The notes under the pieces: generated by a model
What the model saw: only the letters and a program-made list of their open reading frames with translations
The model's database searches: none
What the model was told of the DNA's origin: nothing
In this document: one piece after another, positions 1 through 7,016 of the stretch
Numbering within the stretch: position 1 is the stretch's first letter
How the letters are laid out: every line of letters begins with the position of its first letter
Origin: Terrisporobacter othiniensis
GTDB taxonomy: Bacteria; Bacillota; Clostridia; Peptostreptococcales; Peptostreptococcaceae
Assembly: GCF_000808015.1 (NCBI RefSeq)
Contig: NZ_JWHR01000029.1
Coordinates: forward strand, 1-15,000
Direction of reading: 5' to 3'
DNA length: 15,000 bases
Program-made: the position numbers and the translations under genes

Positions 1-583
1 ATGAAAAACCTTTAAATATAATACGGAAAAGGATTGGTAAATTTTGTAATGCCAAGATAAAATTTATTGACTCAGGAAATTACCATTATGTTTCTTATTT
101 AATGTTGGAAAAAATTAAGGAGCCATTCATCTTGGTATTGTTTGATCATCATACAGATATGCAACCTTCATTTTTTAGGGAACTAATGTCTTGTGGTTGT
201 TGGGTTAAAAAAACATTAGATAATAACAAATTTATTGAAAAAGTAATAATTATAGGAGCTAAAGAAATTATAATTGGGAAGAGTTTTCAAAAGAAAATAT
301 TAATCTACCCATATATATTTCTATTGATAAAGATATTATAAACTCTAAAGAAGCTATAACTGATTGGGATCAAGGAAGTTTAACATTAAAAGAATTAAAG
401 GAGATTTATATAGGTATATGTAAAAAACATGAAATAATAGGTGTTGATATTTGTGGTGACTCATCTTATGATAATAAAATATTTTCAAATAATTATAATG
501 ATGAAATAAATAATAGAAGTAATAAAGAAATATTAAACATGATAGAAGAAGAGTTTGACTATGAATTAGCACCTAATATGTAG
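1..583 (+). pseudogene. Arginase-superfamily-like protein, 5' cut by window edge and frameshifted
   Basis: An open frame enters from the window edge (codons from base 3) and ends at a stop at 339-341. The protein sense continues in another frame, which opens after a stop at 260-262 and runs to the TAG at 581-583. Read together they resemble an arginase/agmatinase-fold protein. FDHHTDMQ (around 147-170) would be the DAHxD-like metal motif, and SIDKDI, followed by TDWDQG, would be the second Asp-x-Asp metal site. The switch needs a -1 shift between about 263 and 290, which fits a one-base loss or a sequencing error. The N-terminal part, including the usual first metal ligand, lies outside the window. 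Family membership is judged from motifs only and the substrate is unknown. If the shift is real the enzyme should be inactive, because the second metal motif is lost. Confidence 0.62.
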
Positions 584-585
584 AG

Positions 586-631
586 AAAGAGCTAGGTATA
601 TTAAATTTATTAATATATTTAGCTCTTTTTT
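586..631 (+). terminator. Rho-independent terminator of the arginase-like gene
   Basis: AAAGAGCTA (586-594) pairs perfectly with TAGCTCTTT (620-628). An inner TATATTA/TAATATA pairing extends the hairpin, and a T run ends at 631. It sits directly after the stop codon and separates the broken gene from the heme operon promoter. Confidence 0.85.
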
Positions 632-650
632 CTATATATGTTAATAAAAA

Positions 651-695
651 TGATAACTATTATTTATTGACAATGATTCTCAATGATGATAAACT
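651..695 (+). promoter_or_regulatory. Fur-box-like operator over the heme operon promoter
   Basis: TTGACA (667-672), a 17-base spacer and TAAACT (690-695) form a sigma-A-like promoter with a consensus -35 and a weaker -10. Overlapping the -35 is TGACAATGATTCTCA (668-682), which matches 12 of 14 informative positions of the classical Fur 7-1-7 box (TGATAATNATTATCA). A second, weaker match lies just upstream (651-665, 11 of 14), offset by 17 bases. A Fur dimer bound here would block RNA polymerase when iron is plentiful, which fits the heme uptake genes downstream. PerR or another Fur paralogue could use a similar site. Confidence 0.72.
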
Positions 696-731
696 AATAT
701 TACAAAATGATTCAGGGAGAGAGGAAATACT

Positions 732-2747
732 ATGATAAGAAAAGGAAAATTAGTAAAAAATACAGCAATAGCTTTAGCAATAATGTCGGTATTTGGGAGT
801 ACATTAACACCAGTAAGTGCTGCTGAAATAATGAAAAGCTCTACAGCAATAACTCAATACGTGGAAGGTACGTATGATATAAATGCAAAATTAATAAAAG
901 ATACTTCGGATGAAGACTCTATGGCCAATGGATATTTGGAATCTACTAAGATACAAATCTCTAATAATAAGATATATATGATAATGAAATTTACTAGTGG
1001 AAGCTTATTAAAGGAATTAAATCCTAGTGTAAATGGAGAAGCAGTTAAAGGGAATATAACTACAGATAGTTCAGACGATACTAAAACTGTAAAATTTGAA
1101 ATAAATTCTTTAAATGATAACATAACATTAGGTGTAAAAATAAATCCTTTCGGAAGTTTTGTGGTAGATGCAGAGTGTAGGATAAAAGTTGAAAAAGCAG
1201 AGATACCTACACAACCAACAACTCCGGAAGAAGATGACGCAGTTACTTCTCCAACACCAAGCGTACCAGACGAAGATGAAAATGATAAAGAAGAAGTGAA
1301 AGAAAATGAGAAAACTTTAAACACTGTTTTAAAACATGAAACTGAAGATAAAGATTCATCAGCAAATAGATATTTAGAATCAAGTAAATTAAAAGTAGTA
1401 GATAATAAAAAATACATGGTGATTAATTTTAATAGTGGGAACATGTTTACAGCTATGAAAGCTTCAGTAAATGGAAAAGAAGTTGAAACAAAATTTGAAT
1501 ATGATAAAAAAAGTGATATAGCAACAGTGGAATTTGAAATATCTTCTTTAGAAGATGAAATGTTATTAACTTTTACATATAACACACCAATAGGAAGCAT
1601 GACACATTCAGCTAGAATTCAATCTAAGATTGAAGAGTCAGGAAATGAAGGAGAAGTAACACCTCCAAGTGATAATGAAGACGATAATACTGGATTAGGG
1701 GATTCAAATAATGATTCTGGATCTGATAGTAATTCAGGAAATGGGTCAAGTAACGGATCTGGATCAAATTCAGGTTCATCAAACTCAAATGGTACTTATA
1801 AAAATGGATATTATCAATTAAAAAATATAGTTCATAGTGACAATGCTGTAGGATACCAAATGGTAAGAAGTTTATTAAGTGAAACTACTAACATGGAAGT
1901 TAAAAATGGAAAAACTTATATAACATTAAGAATGTCTTCATACAGCTTAATGGGTGATATAAGTATGAAAGTTAATAATAAAACAGTTAAATTTACTAAA
2001 AATGTAATAGATAATGATACTGTTGAATTTAGCTTAGAAGTTCCAAATCTAAATGCAAAAATAACAATGAATATGTTTGTAACAGCAATGAATCAAACTG
2101 TAAGCTTTGGTGTTTCTTTTGATAAAAGTACAGTTAAGTTCATAAGTTCAAATGAAGAACCAACTATACCTAATACAAATGGTGGAAGTATAAATAATGG
2201 TGGAAATAATAACTCATCATCAAATAATAATTCAACTAGTGGTTCAAATGATATAGTAGCAGAAAACACAACTGTAAAAGGTAAATTATATACTATAAAA
2301 AATGAAATAATATCAGACAGTGCAACTGGAAAAGAAATGGCTAGAAAATACTTAAACTCTACTACAAAGATAGAAGAGATTAATGGAAAAATGTATGCTA
2401 CATTAACATTTACAGGTGTTGATTTAATGAGCAATCACAAAATATACGTAAATGGAAGTTTAGTAAATTATACTGTAACATCTAGTAGCTCAAGCTCAAA
2501 ATCTATAAGATTTGCTATACCAAATGTAAATGCAGATATAAAAGTGCAAGTCCATGTAATCCCAATGAACTCAACAGTTACATTTGGAGTTAAACTATTA
2601 GAAGATACATTAACATTTGTAAAAGATTTTGAAGTGCAAAATGGAAAACTTCCACAAACAGGTAGTGCTTTTGGTAGTGAGATGATACTAGGGTTTGGTG
2701 GATTATTAACTGCAAGTGGAGTATTACTTAGAAAAAAAAGAAAGTAG
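732..2747 (+). CDS. Wall-anchored protein with four NEAT-like domains (ChtD-like heme binding)
   Basis: This 671-residue surface protein has a signal peptide (about 1-30, cleavage near VSA-A). Four NEAT-like repeats follow at about 46-152, 194-300, 356-471 and 514-631. An acidic Pro-rich linker (155-193) and two Ser/Gly/Asn-rich linkers (about 303-354 and 473-512) separate them. It ends in a sorting signal: LPQTGS (640-645), a hydrophobic stretch and an RKKRK tail. NEAT domains bind heme or hemoglobin at the Gram-positive surface, so this is probably the outer heme receptor of the operon and resembles ChtD of Clostridium perfringens. The repeats keep features such as the YL-S/T-T-K stretch, NGK and VNG, but the usual heme-ligating YxxxY motif in the late strand is missing from all four. 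Two carry Met nearby (M453, M612). The start follows a GGGAGAGAGG ribosome site. The NEAT call is firm; heme binding by each domain is inferred. Confidence 0.88.
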   Translation: MIRKGKLVKNTAIALAIMSVFGSTLTPVSAAEIMKSSTAITQYVEGTYDINAKLIKDTSDEDSMANGYLESTKIQISNNKIYMIMKFTSGSLLKELNPSVNGEAVKGNITTDSSDDTKTVKFEINSLNDNITLGVKINPFGSFVVDAECRIKVEKAEIPTQPTTPEEDDAVTSPTPSVPDEDENDKEEVKENEKTLNTVLKHETEDKDSSANRYLESSKLKVVDNKKYMVINFNSGNMFTAMKASVNGKEVETKFEYDKKSDIATVEFEISSLEDEMLLTFTYNTPIGSMTHSARIQSKIEESGNEGEVTPPSDNEDDNTGLGDSNNDSGSDSNSGNGSSNGSGSNSGSSNSNGTYKNGYYQLKNIVHSDNAVGYQMVRSLLSETTNMEVKNGKTYITLRMSSYSLMGDISMKVNNKTVKFTKNVIDNDTVEFSLEVPNLNAKITMNMFVTAMNQTVSFGVSFDKSTVKFISSNEEPTIPNTNGGSINNGGNNNSSSNNNSTSGSNDIVAENTTVKGKLYTIKNEIISDSATGKEMARKYLNSTTKIEEINGKMYATLTFTGVDLMSNHKIYVNGSLVNYTVTSSSSSSKSIRFAIPNVNADIKVQVHVIPMNSTVTFGVKLLEDTLTFVKDFEVQNGKLPQTGSAFGSEMILGFGGLLTASGVLLRKKRK

Positions 2748-2757
2748 GAATATATAG

Positions 2758-3384
2758 ATGAAGAAAATTAAGCAATTATTTCTTATAGCTATATTTTCTC
2801 TAATAATAAGTGCACAAGGAATAGTAGCAAGTGCAGCTGAAATTAGTGAATTAGAAAGTGGCATTTATGAAATAAGCAATGATGTTTACCATGAACAAGA
2901 AATTGGAATGAATATGGCTAGACAATATTTAGATGAAAATATGACTTTAGAAAAAAGTAATGGTAAATGGTATTATACAGTGAAATTTAGTGGAACTAAT
3001 TATATGAATAACCATAGAATATGTCTTAATGGTGAAGAAATTGATGTTGAAACATTGAATGAAAATAAAGATGAAAATACAATAGAATTTAAATTTGAAA
3101 CAGACTCTATAACTCCAAATCTAAGCACTAAAATATATGTAGATGCCATGGAAAGAGATGTTGAATTTGACATAATTCCAAAGGAAGATACTTTAAAATT
3201 AGTACAAGCCATAGAAGAGCCTAAAGAAGAAGTTGAAGCAAAAAGCACATCTAATGAAGATGCAAAAGATGATAAATCAGCAGATGAGGGTAGCAAACCT
3301 TCAAGTAAAACATTCTTCATAGGTGCGTCAGTAGTACTAGTCATAGTTATAATAACATTATTTTTAAGAAGATTAAAAAAGTAG
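2758..3384 (+). CDS. Membrane-anchored single-NEAT protein (ChtE-like)
   Basis: This 208-residue protein has a signal peptide (about 1-26, cleavage near ASA-A) and one NEAT-like domain (about 35-150). An acidic, Lys/Ser-rich stalk (152-184), a transmembrane helix (about 185-203) and a basic RRLKK end follow. It has no LPXTG motif, so it is probably held in the membrane rather than fixed to the wall. That placement suggests it relays heme from the wall protein to the lipoprotein. Its NEAT domain closely resembles the fourth domain of the preceding protein (MARxYL, NGK, MxNH, VNG-like LNG), which points to duplication. It also lacks YxxxY in the late strand and has DAM (M131) at the matching place. 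The gene begins ten bases after its neighbour and has a modest AGGA ribosome site. It resembles ChtE of C. perfringens by layout. Confidence 0.83.
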   Translation: MKKIKQLFLIAIFSLIISAQGIVASAAEISELESGIYEISNDVYHEQEIGMNMARQYLDENMTLEKSNGKWYYTVKFSGTNYMNNHRICLNGEEIDVETLNENKDENTIEFKFETDSITPNLSTKIYVDAMERDVEFDIIPKEDTLKLVQAIEEPKEEVEAKSTSNEDAKDDKSADEGSKPSSKTFFIGASVVLVIVIITLFLRRLKK

Positions 3385-3387
3385 TTT

Positions 3388-3936
3388 ATGAAAAATAAAA
3401 TTTCAAAAATTTTAATTTCTATGGGCCTATTAATTATAATAGGCTCTTTAACTCTAATTACTTATTCTAAGTATGTAGATAAAAAAGCTTTAACATCCTT
3501 TGAAGAAAAAATAGAAAATAATGAAGTTATAACTAAAGTAAATCCTGGAGACGAAATTGGAATTATAGAAATAGAATCTGTTAATTTAAAAAATGTAATA
3601 GTAGAGTCTACTGATAATAAATATTTAAGATATCATGTAACTCATTTTGAAGAAAGTGCAATGCCAGGGGAAGAGGGCAATTTTGCGCTAGCTGGACATA
3701 GTAGTACTTATTATACCAATCAAGTATTTAATGAAGTTCACAAGGTGAAAGTTGGAGATAAGATAAAAATAAAAACAGTAAATGATGAATTTACTTACAC
3801 AATAACTGAAACTAGAGTTGTCGAATCAGATGAAATAGACGTGTTAAATCAAGATATGAGCAAAAAAGAAATTACCTTAGTAACTTGTACTAATGGTGGC
3901 AAACAAAGGTTTATAGTAAAAGGTGAAATTAAATAA
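3388..3936 (+). CDS. Class D-like sortase
   Basis: Sortases are membrane cysteine transpeptidases that cut LPXTG-type signals and attach the protein to the cell wall. This 182-residue protein has an N-terminal membrane anchor (about 8-27) and then the sortase fold. The catalytic set is visible: His104 in AGHSS, Cys167 in TLVTC and Arg174 in KQRF. Short length, N-terminal anchor and the TLVTCT context fit class D better than class B, although class B sortases usually serve Isd heme loci. The only LPXTG-type protein in the window is the four-NEAT protein, whose LPQTGS signal is a known class D-type substrate sequence in C. perfringens, so it is the likely dedicated substrate. The start lies three bases after the previous stop with little Shine-Dalgarno sequence, which suggests translational coupling. 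Confidence 0.87.
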   Translation: MKNKISKILISMGLLIIIGSLTLITYSKYVDKKALTSFEEKIENNEVITKVNPGDEIGIIEIESVNLKNVIVESTDNKYLRYHVTHFEESAMPGEEGNFALAGHSSTYYTNQVFNEVHKVKVGDKIKIKTVNDEFTYTITETRVVESDEIDVLNQDMSKKEITLVTCTNGGKQRFIVKGEIK

Positions 3937-3984
3937 GAAATTATAAAAGAAATTATTGTTAAGTTAAAGAAAGGGAAGGTAAAG

Positions 3985-4863
3985 ATGAGCTTAAAGAAAA
4001 AAATAGTTGGATTACTTTCATTAACAACATTAGCTTTAATGATAGGTTGTTCAAATGGTGAAAGTAATAAAGGCGAAATGCCTAATAGCAATAACAAAGA
4101 AGTAGTAGTTGCAACATCAGTTGCTGTAACAGAAATTTTAGATAGATTAGGTGTTGAAGTAAGTGGTGTTCCAACTACTTCCTATGAATTACCAGAAAGC
4201 GTAAAGGATGCAACAAAAGTTGGAAGTCCTATGAATCCAGATTTAGAAATAATAAAATCATTAAACCCAACTTGTGTAGTTTCTGTAGATACTTTAGGTT
4301 CGGATTTTGAAAAGAAATTTACAGAAAATAATATACCAAGCAAGTTTGTTAATTTAAGTAATGTTGACGGGCTAAAAGAAACAATATTAGATTTAGGCAA
4401 AGAATTTGATAAAAGTGAAAAAGCAAATGAAATAATAGGAGAATTAGAAAATAAGGAAAAAGAATTAACTTTAAATAATAAAAAAAGTGATGAAGAAGTT
4501 CTTATACTATTCGGTGCACCTGGATCTGTAATGGTTTCAACAGATTTATCTTACGTAGGTAATTTAGTGAAAATTGCTGGTGGGAACAATATTTTTGAAA
4601 GTGAAACTTCATCTTTCATGCAAGTGAATATGGAAGAAATAATAAAAAGAAATCCTGATAAAATTCTTATAATGACACACGCTGTTCCTGAAGAAGCAAA
4701 GAAAACTGTGGAAGAAGAATTTGCTAAAGATACTTGGCAACAACTTGACGCTATAAAAAATGATAAAGTGTATTATCTGGAAAATGGATATTTTGGAATG
4801 AGTGCCAACTTAAAAGTTATAGAAGCACTAGATAAGATGGGAGAAATCTTAAATGAGCAATAA
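3985..4863 (+). CDS. Heme-binding ABC transporter lipoprotein (IsdE/ChtA-like)
   Basis: This is the substrate-binding lipoprotein of the heme importer. Its signal peptide ends in a lipobox (LMIGC, lipid-modified Cys22), and the mature part is a PeripBP_2 (FecB/BtuF-type) two-lobe protein of 292 residues. It resembles Staphylococcus aureus IsdE. There, heme iron is held by a Met in the N-lobe and a His in the C-lobe. Here GSPMNPD supplies Met83 and IMTHAVPEE supplies His232 at matching places. This favours heme over siderophore or cobalamin. A clear GGGAAGG ribosome site precedes the ATG. The end overlaps the permease start by 11 bases. The 48-base gap before it is the largest in the operon but shows no terminator. 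Confidence 0.87.
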   Translation: MSLKKKIVGLLSLTTLALMIGCSNGESNKGEMPNSNNKEVVVATSVAVTEILDRLGVEVSGVPTTSYELPESVKDATKVGSPMNPDLEIIKSLNPTCVVSVDTLGSDFEKKFTENNIPSKFVNLSNVDGLKETILDLGKEFDKSEKANEIIGELENKEKELTLNNKKSDEEVLILFGAPGSVMVSTDLSYVGNLVKIAGGNNIFESETSSFMQVNMEEIIKRNPDKILIMTHAVPEEAKKTVEEEFAKDTWQQLDAIKNDKVYYLENGYFGMSANLKVIEALDKMGEILNEQ

Positions 4864-5851
4864 AAGTTTAGACAGGAAAAAAACATTATACATAGTAGCA
4901 TCCATAATATTTTTATTTGCTGTTTCCTTAATATCGATGAAACTTGGATCTTTAGATATATCATATAGTGAACTATTAAAAGGACTATTTACAAATTCTA
5001 GTGAAGGTAATATGTCTATTATAAGGGAGTTAAGATTTCCAAGAATTATTATTGCTATATTAGTTGGTGGAAACTTGGCTATATGTGGTGTGCTTTTACA
5101 AGTTGTTGTAAAAAATCCTTTAGCAGATCCGGGCATAACAGGAATTTCTGCAGGAGCATCACTAGTTGCAGTATTAATAATGGTACTTTTTCCAGCGCTT
5201 AATAATTTAAAATCGATATTAGCTTTTGGTGGAGGGTTAATGTCAGCACTGTTAGTATTTTCAATAGCTTATGACAAAGGATTCTCACCTCTTAGAATAA
5301 TTCTAGCAGGGGTTGCTATAAATGCTATGCTCTCTGCCATGTCATCCATATTAACAACTGTAAATTCAAATGGAATATCATCAGTTACAAATTGGTTAAA
5401 TGGTAGTTTAGCTACAGTTACATGGTCAGATACAAAAATGTTAGCTATTTATTCTTTAATAGGTGTATTAATATCATTTACACTAAGACAAACTTGTAAC
5501 TTAATGAGTCTTGGAGATAAAACAGCAAAGAGCTTAGGTGTGGACATTAACAAACAAAGAATAATAATATCATCAGTTGCTGTTTTCTTAGCAAGTATAA
5601 GTACAGGTGTAGCAGGAATTATTTCTTTTGTGGGATTAATAGTACCTCATATAGGAAGGTTTTTAATAGGCTCAGATCACAAATATCTAATACCTTTTTC
5701 TTTCACTATGGGAGCTATGCTACTTTTAATAGCTGACACAATGGGAAGATGTTTATTTGTACCTTATGAAATACCAGTTGGTATTGTTATGTCAGTAATA
5801 GGTGGACCATTCTTTATATTCTTATTAAGAAGGAGTATTAAAAAATGTTAA
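4853..5851 (+). CDS. Heme ABC transporter permease, FecCD family (IsdF/ChtB-like)
   Basis: A polytopic membrane protein of 332 residues, normal length for the FecCD/BtuC family, whose members work as homodimers with about ten helices each. The family signature is present at about 79-102 (LLQVVVKNPLADP then GISAGAS). A cytoplasmic coupling region (LGDKTAKSLGVD, around 220) and the late FVGLIVPHIGR motif are also visible. It should move heme delivered by the upstream lipoprotein across the membrane, driven by the ATPase encoded next. Both ends overlap their neighbours (11 bases upstream, 7 downstream), so the three transporter parts are probably translated together. The ATG follows a GGGAGA site inside the preceding gene. 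Substrate is inferred from context and from the heme ligands of the partner. Confidence 0.9.
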   Translation: MSNKSLDRKKTLYIVASIIFLFAVSLISMKLGSLDISYSELLKGLFTNSSEGNMSIIRELRFPRIIIAILVGGNLAICGVLLQVVVKNPLADPGITGISAGASLVAVLIMVLFPALNNLKSILAFGGGLMSALLVFSIAYDKGFSPLRIILAGVAINAMLSAMSSILTTVNSNGISSVTNWLNGSLATVTWSDTKMLAIYSLIGVLISFTLRQTCNLMSLGDKTAKSLGVDINKQRIIISSVAVFLASISTGVAGIISFVGLIVPHIGRFLIGSDHKYLIPFSFTMGAMLLLIADTMGRCLFVPYEIPVGIVMSVIGGPFFIFLLRRSIKKC

Positions 5852-6618
5852 GAGGAGAGAATATAAGCTTTTCTTATAATAAAGACAAAGTTTTTATAGA
5901 AAATTTAAATATAAATATTCCAAAAGGTAAAATAACTACTATTTTAGGACCAAATGGAAGTGGTAAATCCACGTTGCTTAGTATTTTATCAACTTACAAC
6001 AAGCCATTAAAAGGAGATGTTTATTTAGAAGATACAAATTTAAAGAATTTGAAAACTAAAGAAATAGCAAGGCTTATTGCCACAGTTCATCAACATAATG
6101 AATCACCAGCTGATTTAGATGTGGAAACTTTAGTTAGTTATGGTAGAGTTCCTCATAGCAAACATTGTAAGAACAAAAATGAAGATGAAAAAATAGTAAA
6201 TTGGGCAATTAAGTCTACAAACTTAAAGGACATAAAAAATACTAAAGTTATGAGTTTATCTGGCGGTCAAAGACAAAGAGCTTTCATAGCTATGGCACTA
6301 GCACAAAAGACAGATGTCCTACTTCTTGATGAACCTACAACTTATCTTGATATTTATCATCAAATTGAAATACTTGAACTTGTAAAAAAGTTAAACGAAG
6401 AACATAGTATAACAATAATTATGGTTCTTCACGATATAAATCAAGCAATAAAATACAGTGATAATATTGTGATTATGAAAGATGGAAAAATAATAGAAGA
6501 AGGAAACCCCAAAAAGGTTATAAATGAAAATACAATAAAATCTGTTTACAATGTGGAAGGCGTAATTTGCAATGTAGAGAAAGAAGATATGTATTTTGTT
6601 CCAACAAAAGCATGTTAG
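5845..6618 (+). CDS. Heme ABC transporter ATP-binding protein (ChtC-like)
   Basis: A 257-residue cytoplasmic ATPase of the FecE/BtuD type that powers the FecCD permease. All catalytic motifs are intact: Walker A GPNGSGKST (35-43), Q-loop Gln83, signature LSGGQ (138-142), Walker B ending in LLLDE (Glu163) and switch His196. The C-terminal end reads MYFVPTKAC, and FVP-type ends are common in FecE proteins. The ATG follows AGGAG inside the permease gene and overlaps it by seven bases. The S. aureus Isd system lacks its own obvious ATPase gene in the locus, whereas this operon carries one, giving a complete importer. Confidence 0.92.
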   Translation: MLRGENISFSYNKDKVFIENLNINIPKGKITTILGPNGSGKSTLLSILSTYNKPLKGDVYLEDTNLKNLKTKEIARLIATVHQHNESPADLDVETLVSYGRVPHSKHCKNKNEDEKIVNWAIKSTNLKDIKNTKVMSLSGGQRQRAFIAMALAQKTDVLLLDEPTTYLDIYHQIEILELVKKLNEEHSITIIMVLHDINQAIKYSDNIVIMKDGKIIEEGNPKKVINENTIKSVYNVEGVICNVEKEDMYFVPTKAC

Positions 6619-6623
6619 GAGGG
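6617..6623 (+). promoter_or_regulatory. Ribosome binding site fixing the YbaN start at 6630
   Basis: AGGAGGG overlaps the stop of the ATPase gene. It abuts an ATG at 6624 but sits at a proper distance from the ATG at 6630, so 6630 is chosen. The longer reading from 6567 has no such site and lies inside the ATPase gene. Confidence 0.75.
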
Positions 6624-6629
6624 ATGAAA

Positions 6630-7016
6630 ATGAATATAGCAAAAAAAGCTTTATTTTTAACAGTAGGTATGATTTCTTTAATACTTGGTATTATAGGCAT
6701 ATTTTTACCAGTATTACCTACAACGCCATTATTATTATTAACATCTTACTGTTTATTAAAGAGTAGCGATAAATTAAACGAAAAATTTATGCAAACTAAA
6801 ATATATCAAAAATATGTAAAGAAATTCCAAGAACAAGGTGGAATGACTTTAAGAGCAAAACTTACTTTAACTATACCTGTGTCATTACTATTATTGTTTA
6901 TGTTTATAACTATTGATAGTTTTGTAATGAGAATAATTATTGTTATCATGTGGTTGGCTAAAGTTATAGTATTTACAAAAATGAAGACAATTAAAGTGGA
7001 GGCAAGCAATGTTTAA
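6630..7016 (+). CDS. YbaN family (DUF454) inner-membrane protein
   Basis: A 128-residue membrane protein. It carries the family hallmark early on: a glycine-rich helix, then FLPVLPTTPLLLL (about 25-37), followed by KSSDKLNEKF. Two more hydrophobic segments (about 80-95 and 99-116) come later. YbaN/DUF454 proteins are widespread, but their biochemical role is not established. Here the gene sits between the heme importer and a CydDC-like exporter pair. It overlaps the next gene by eight bases, so it is co-expressed with heme uptake. A role in heme handling or in assembly of the neighbouring transporters is only inferred from position. Confidence 0.83.
   Translation: MNIAKKALFLTVGMISLILGIIGIFLPVLPTTPLLLLTSYCLLKSSDKLNEKFMQTKIYQKYVKKFQEQGGMTLRAKLTLTIPVSLLLLFMFITIDSFVMRIIIVIMWLAKVIVFTKMKTIKVEASNV

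Noticed and set aside
641..731. Riboswitch before the heme operon
   Set aside because: The leader after the promoter is about 30 bases, too short for a known aptamer, and a Fur box already explains regulation.
854..1600. Long minus-strand open frame (248 codons) opposite the four-NEAT gene
   Set aside because: It is antisense to a clear gene, is Ser/Phe-rich as expected from reversed AT-rich codons, and has no recognisable domain.
3388..3936. Class B sortase, as in staphylococcal isd loci
   Set aside because: The protein is short, has the TLVTCT context and pairs with an LPQTGS substrate, not an NPQTN-type signal.
6567..6629. Longer N-terminus for the YbaN-family gene
   Set aside because: It would overlap the ATPase gene, lacks a ribosome site and adds a cysteine-rich, non-family extension.
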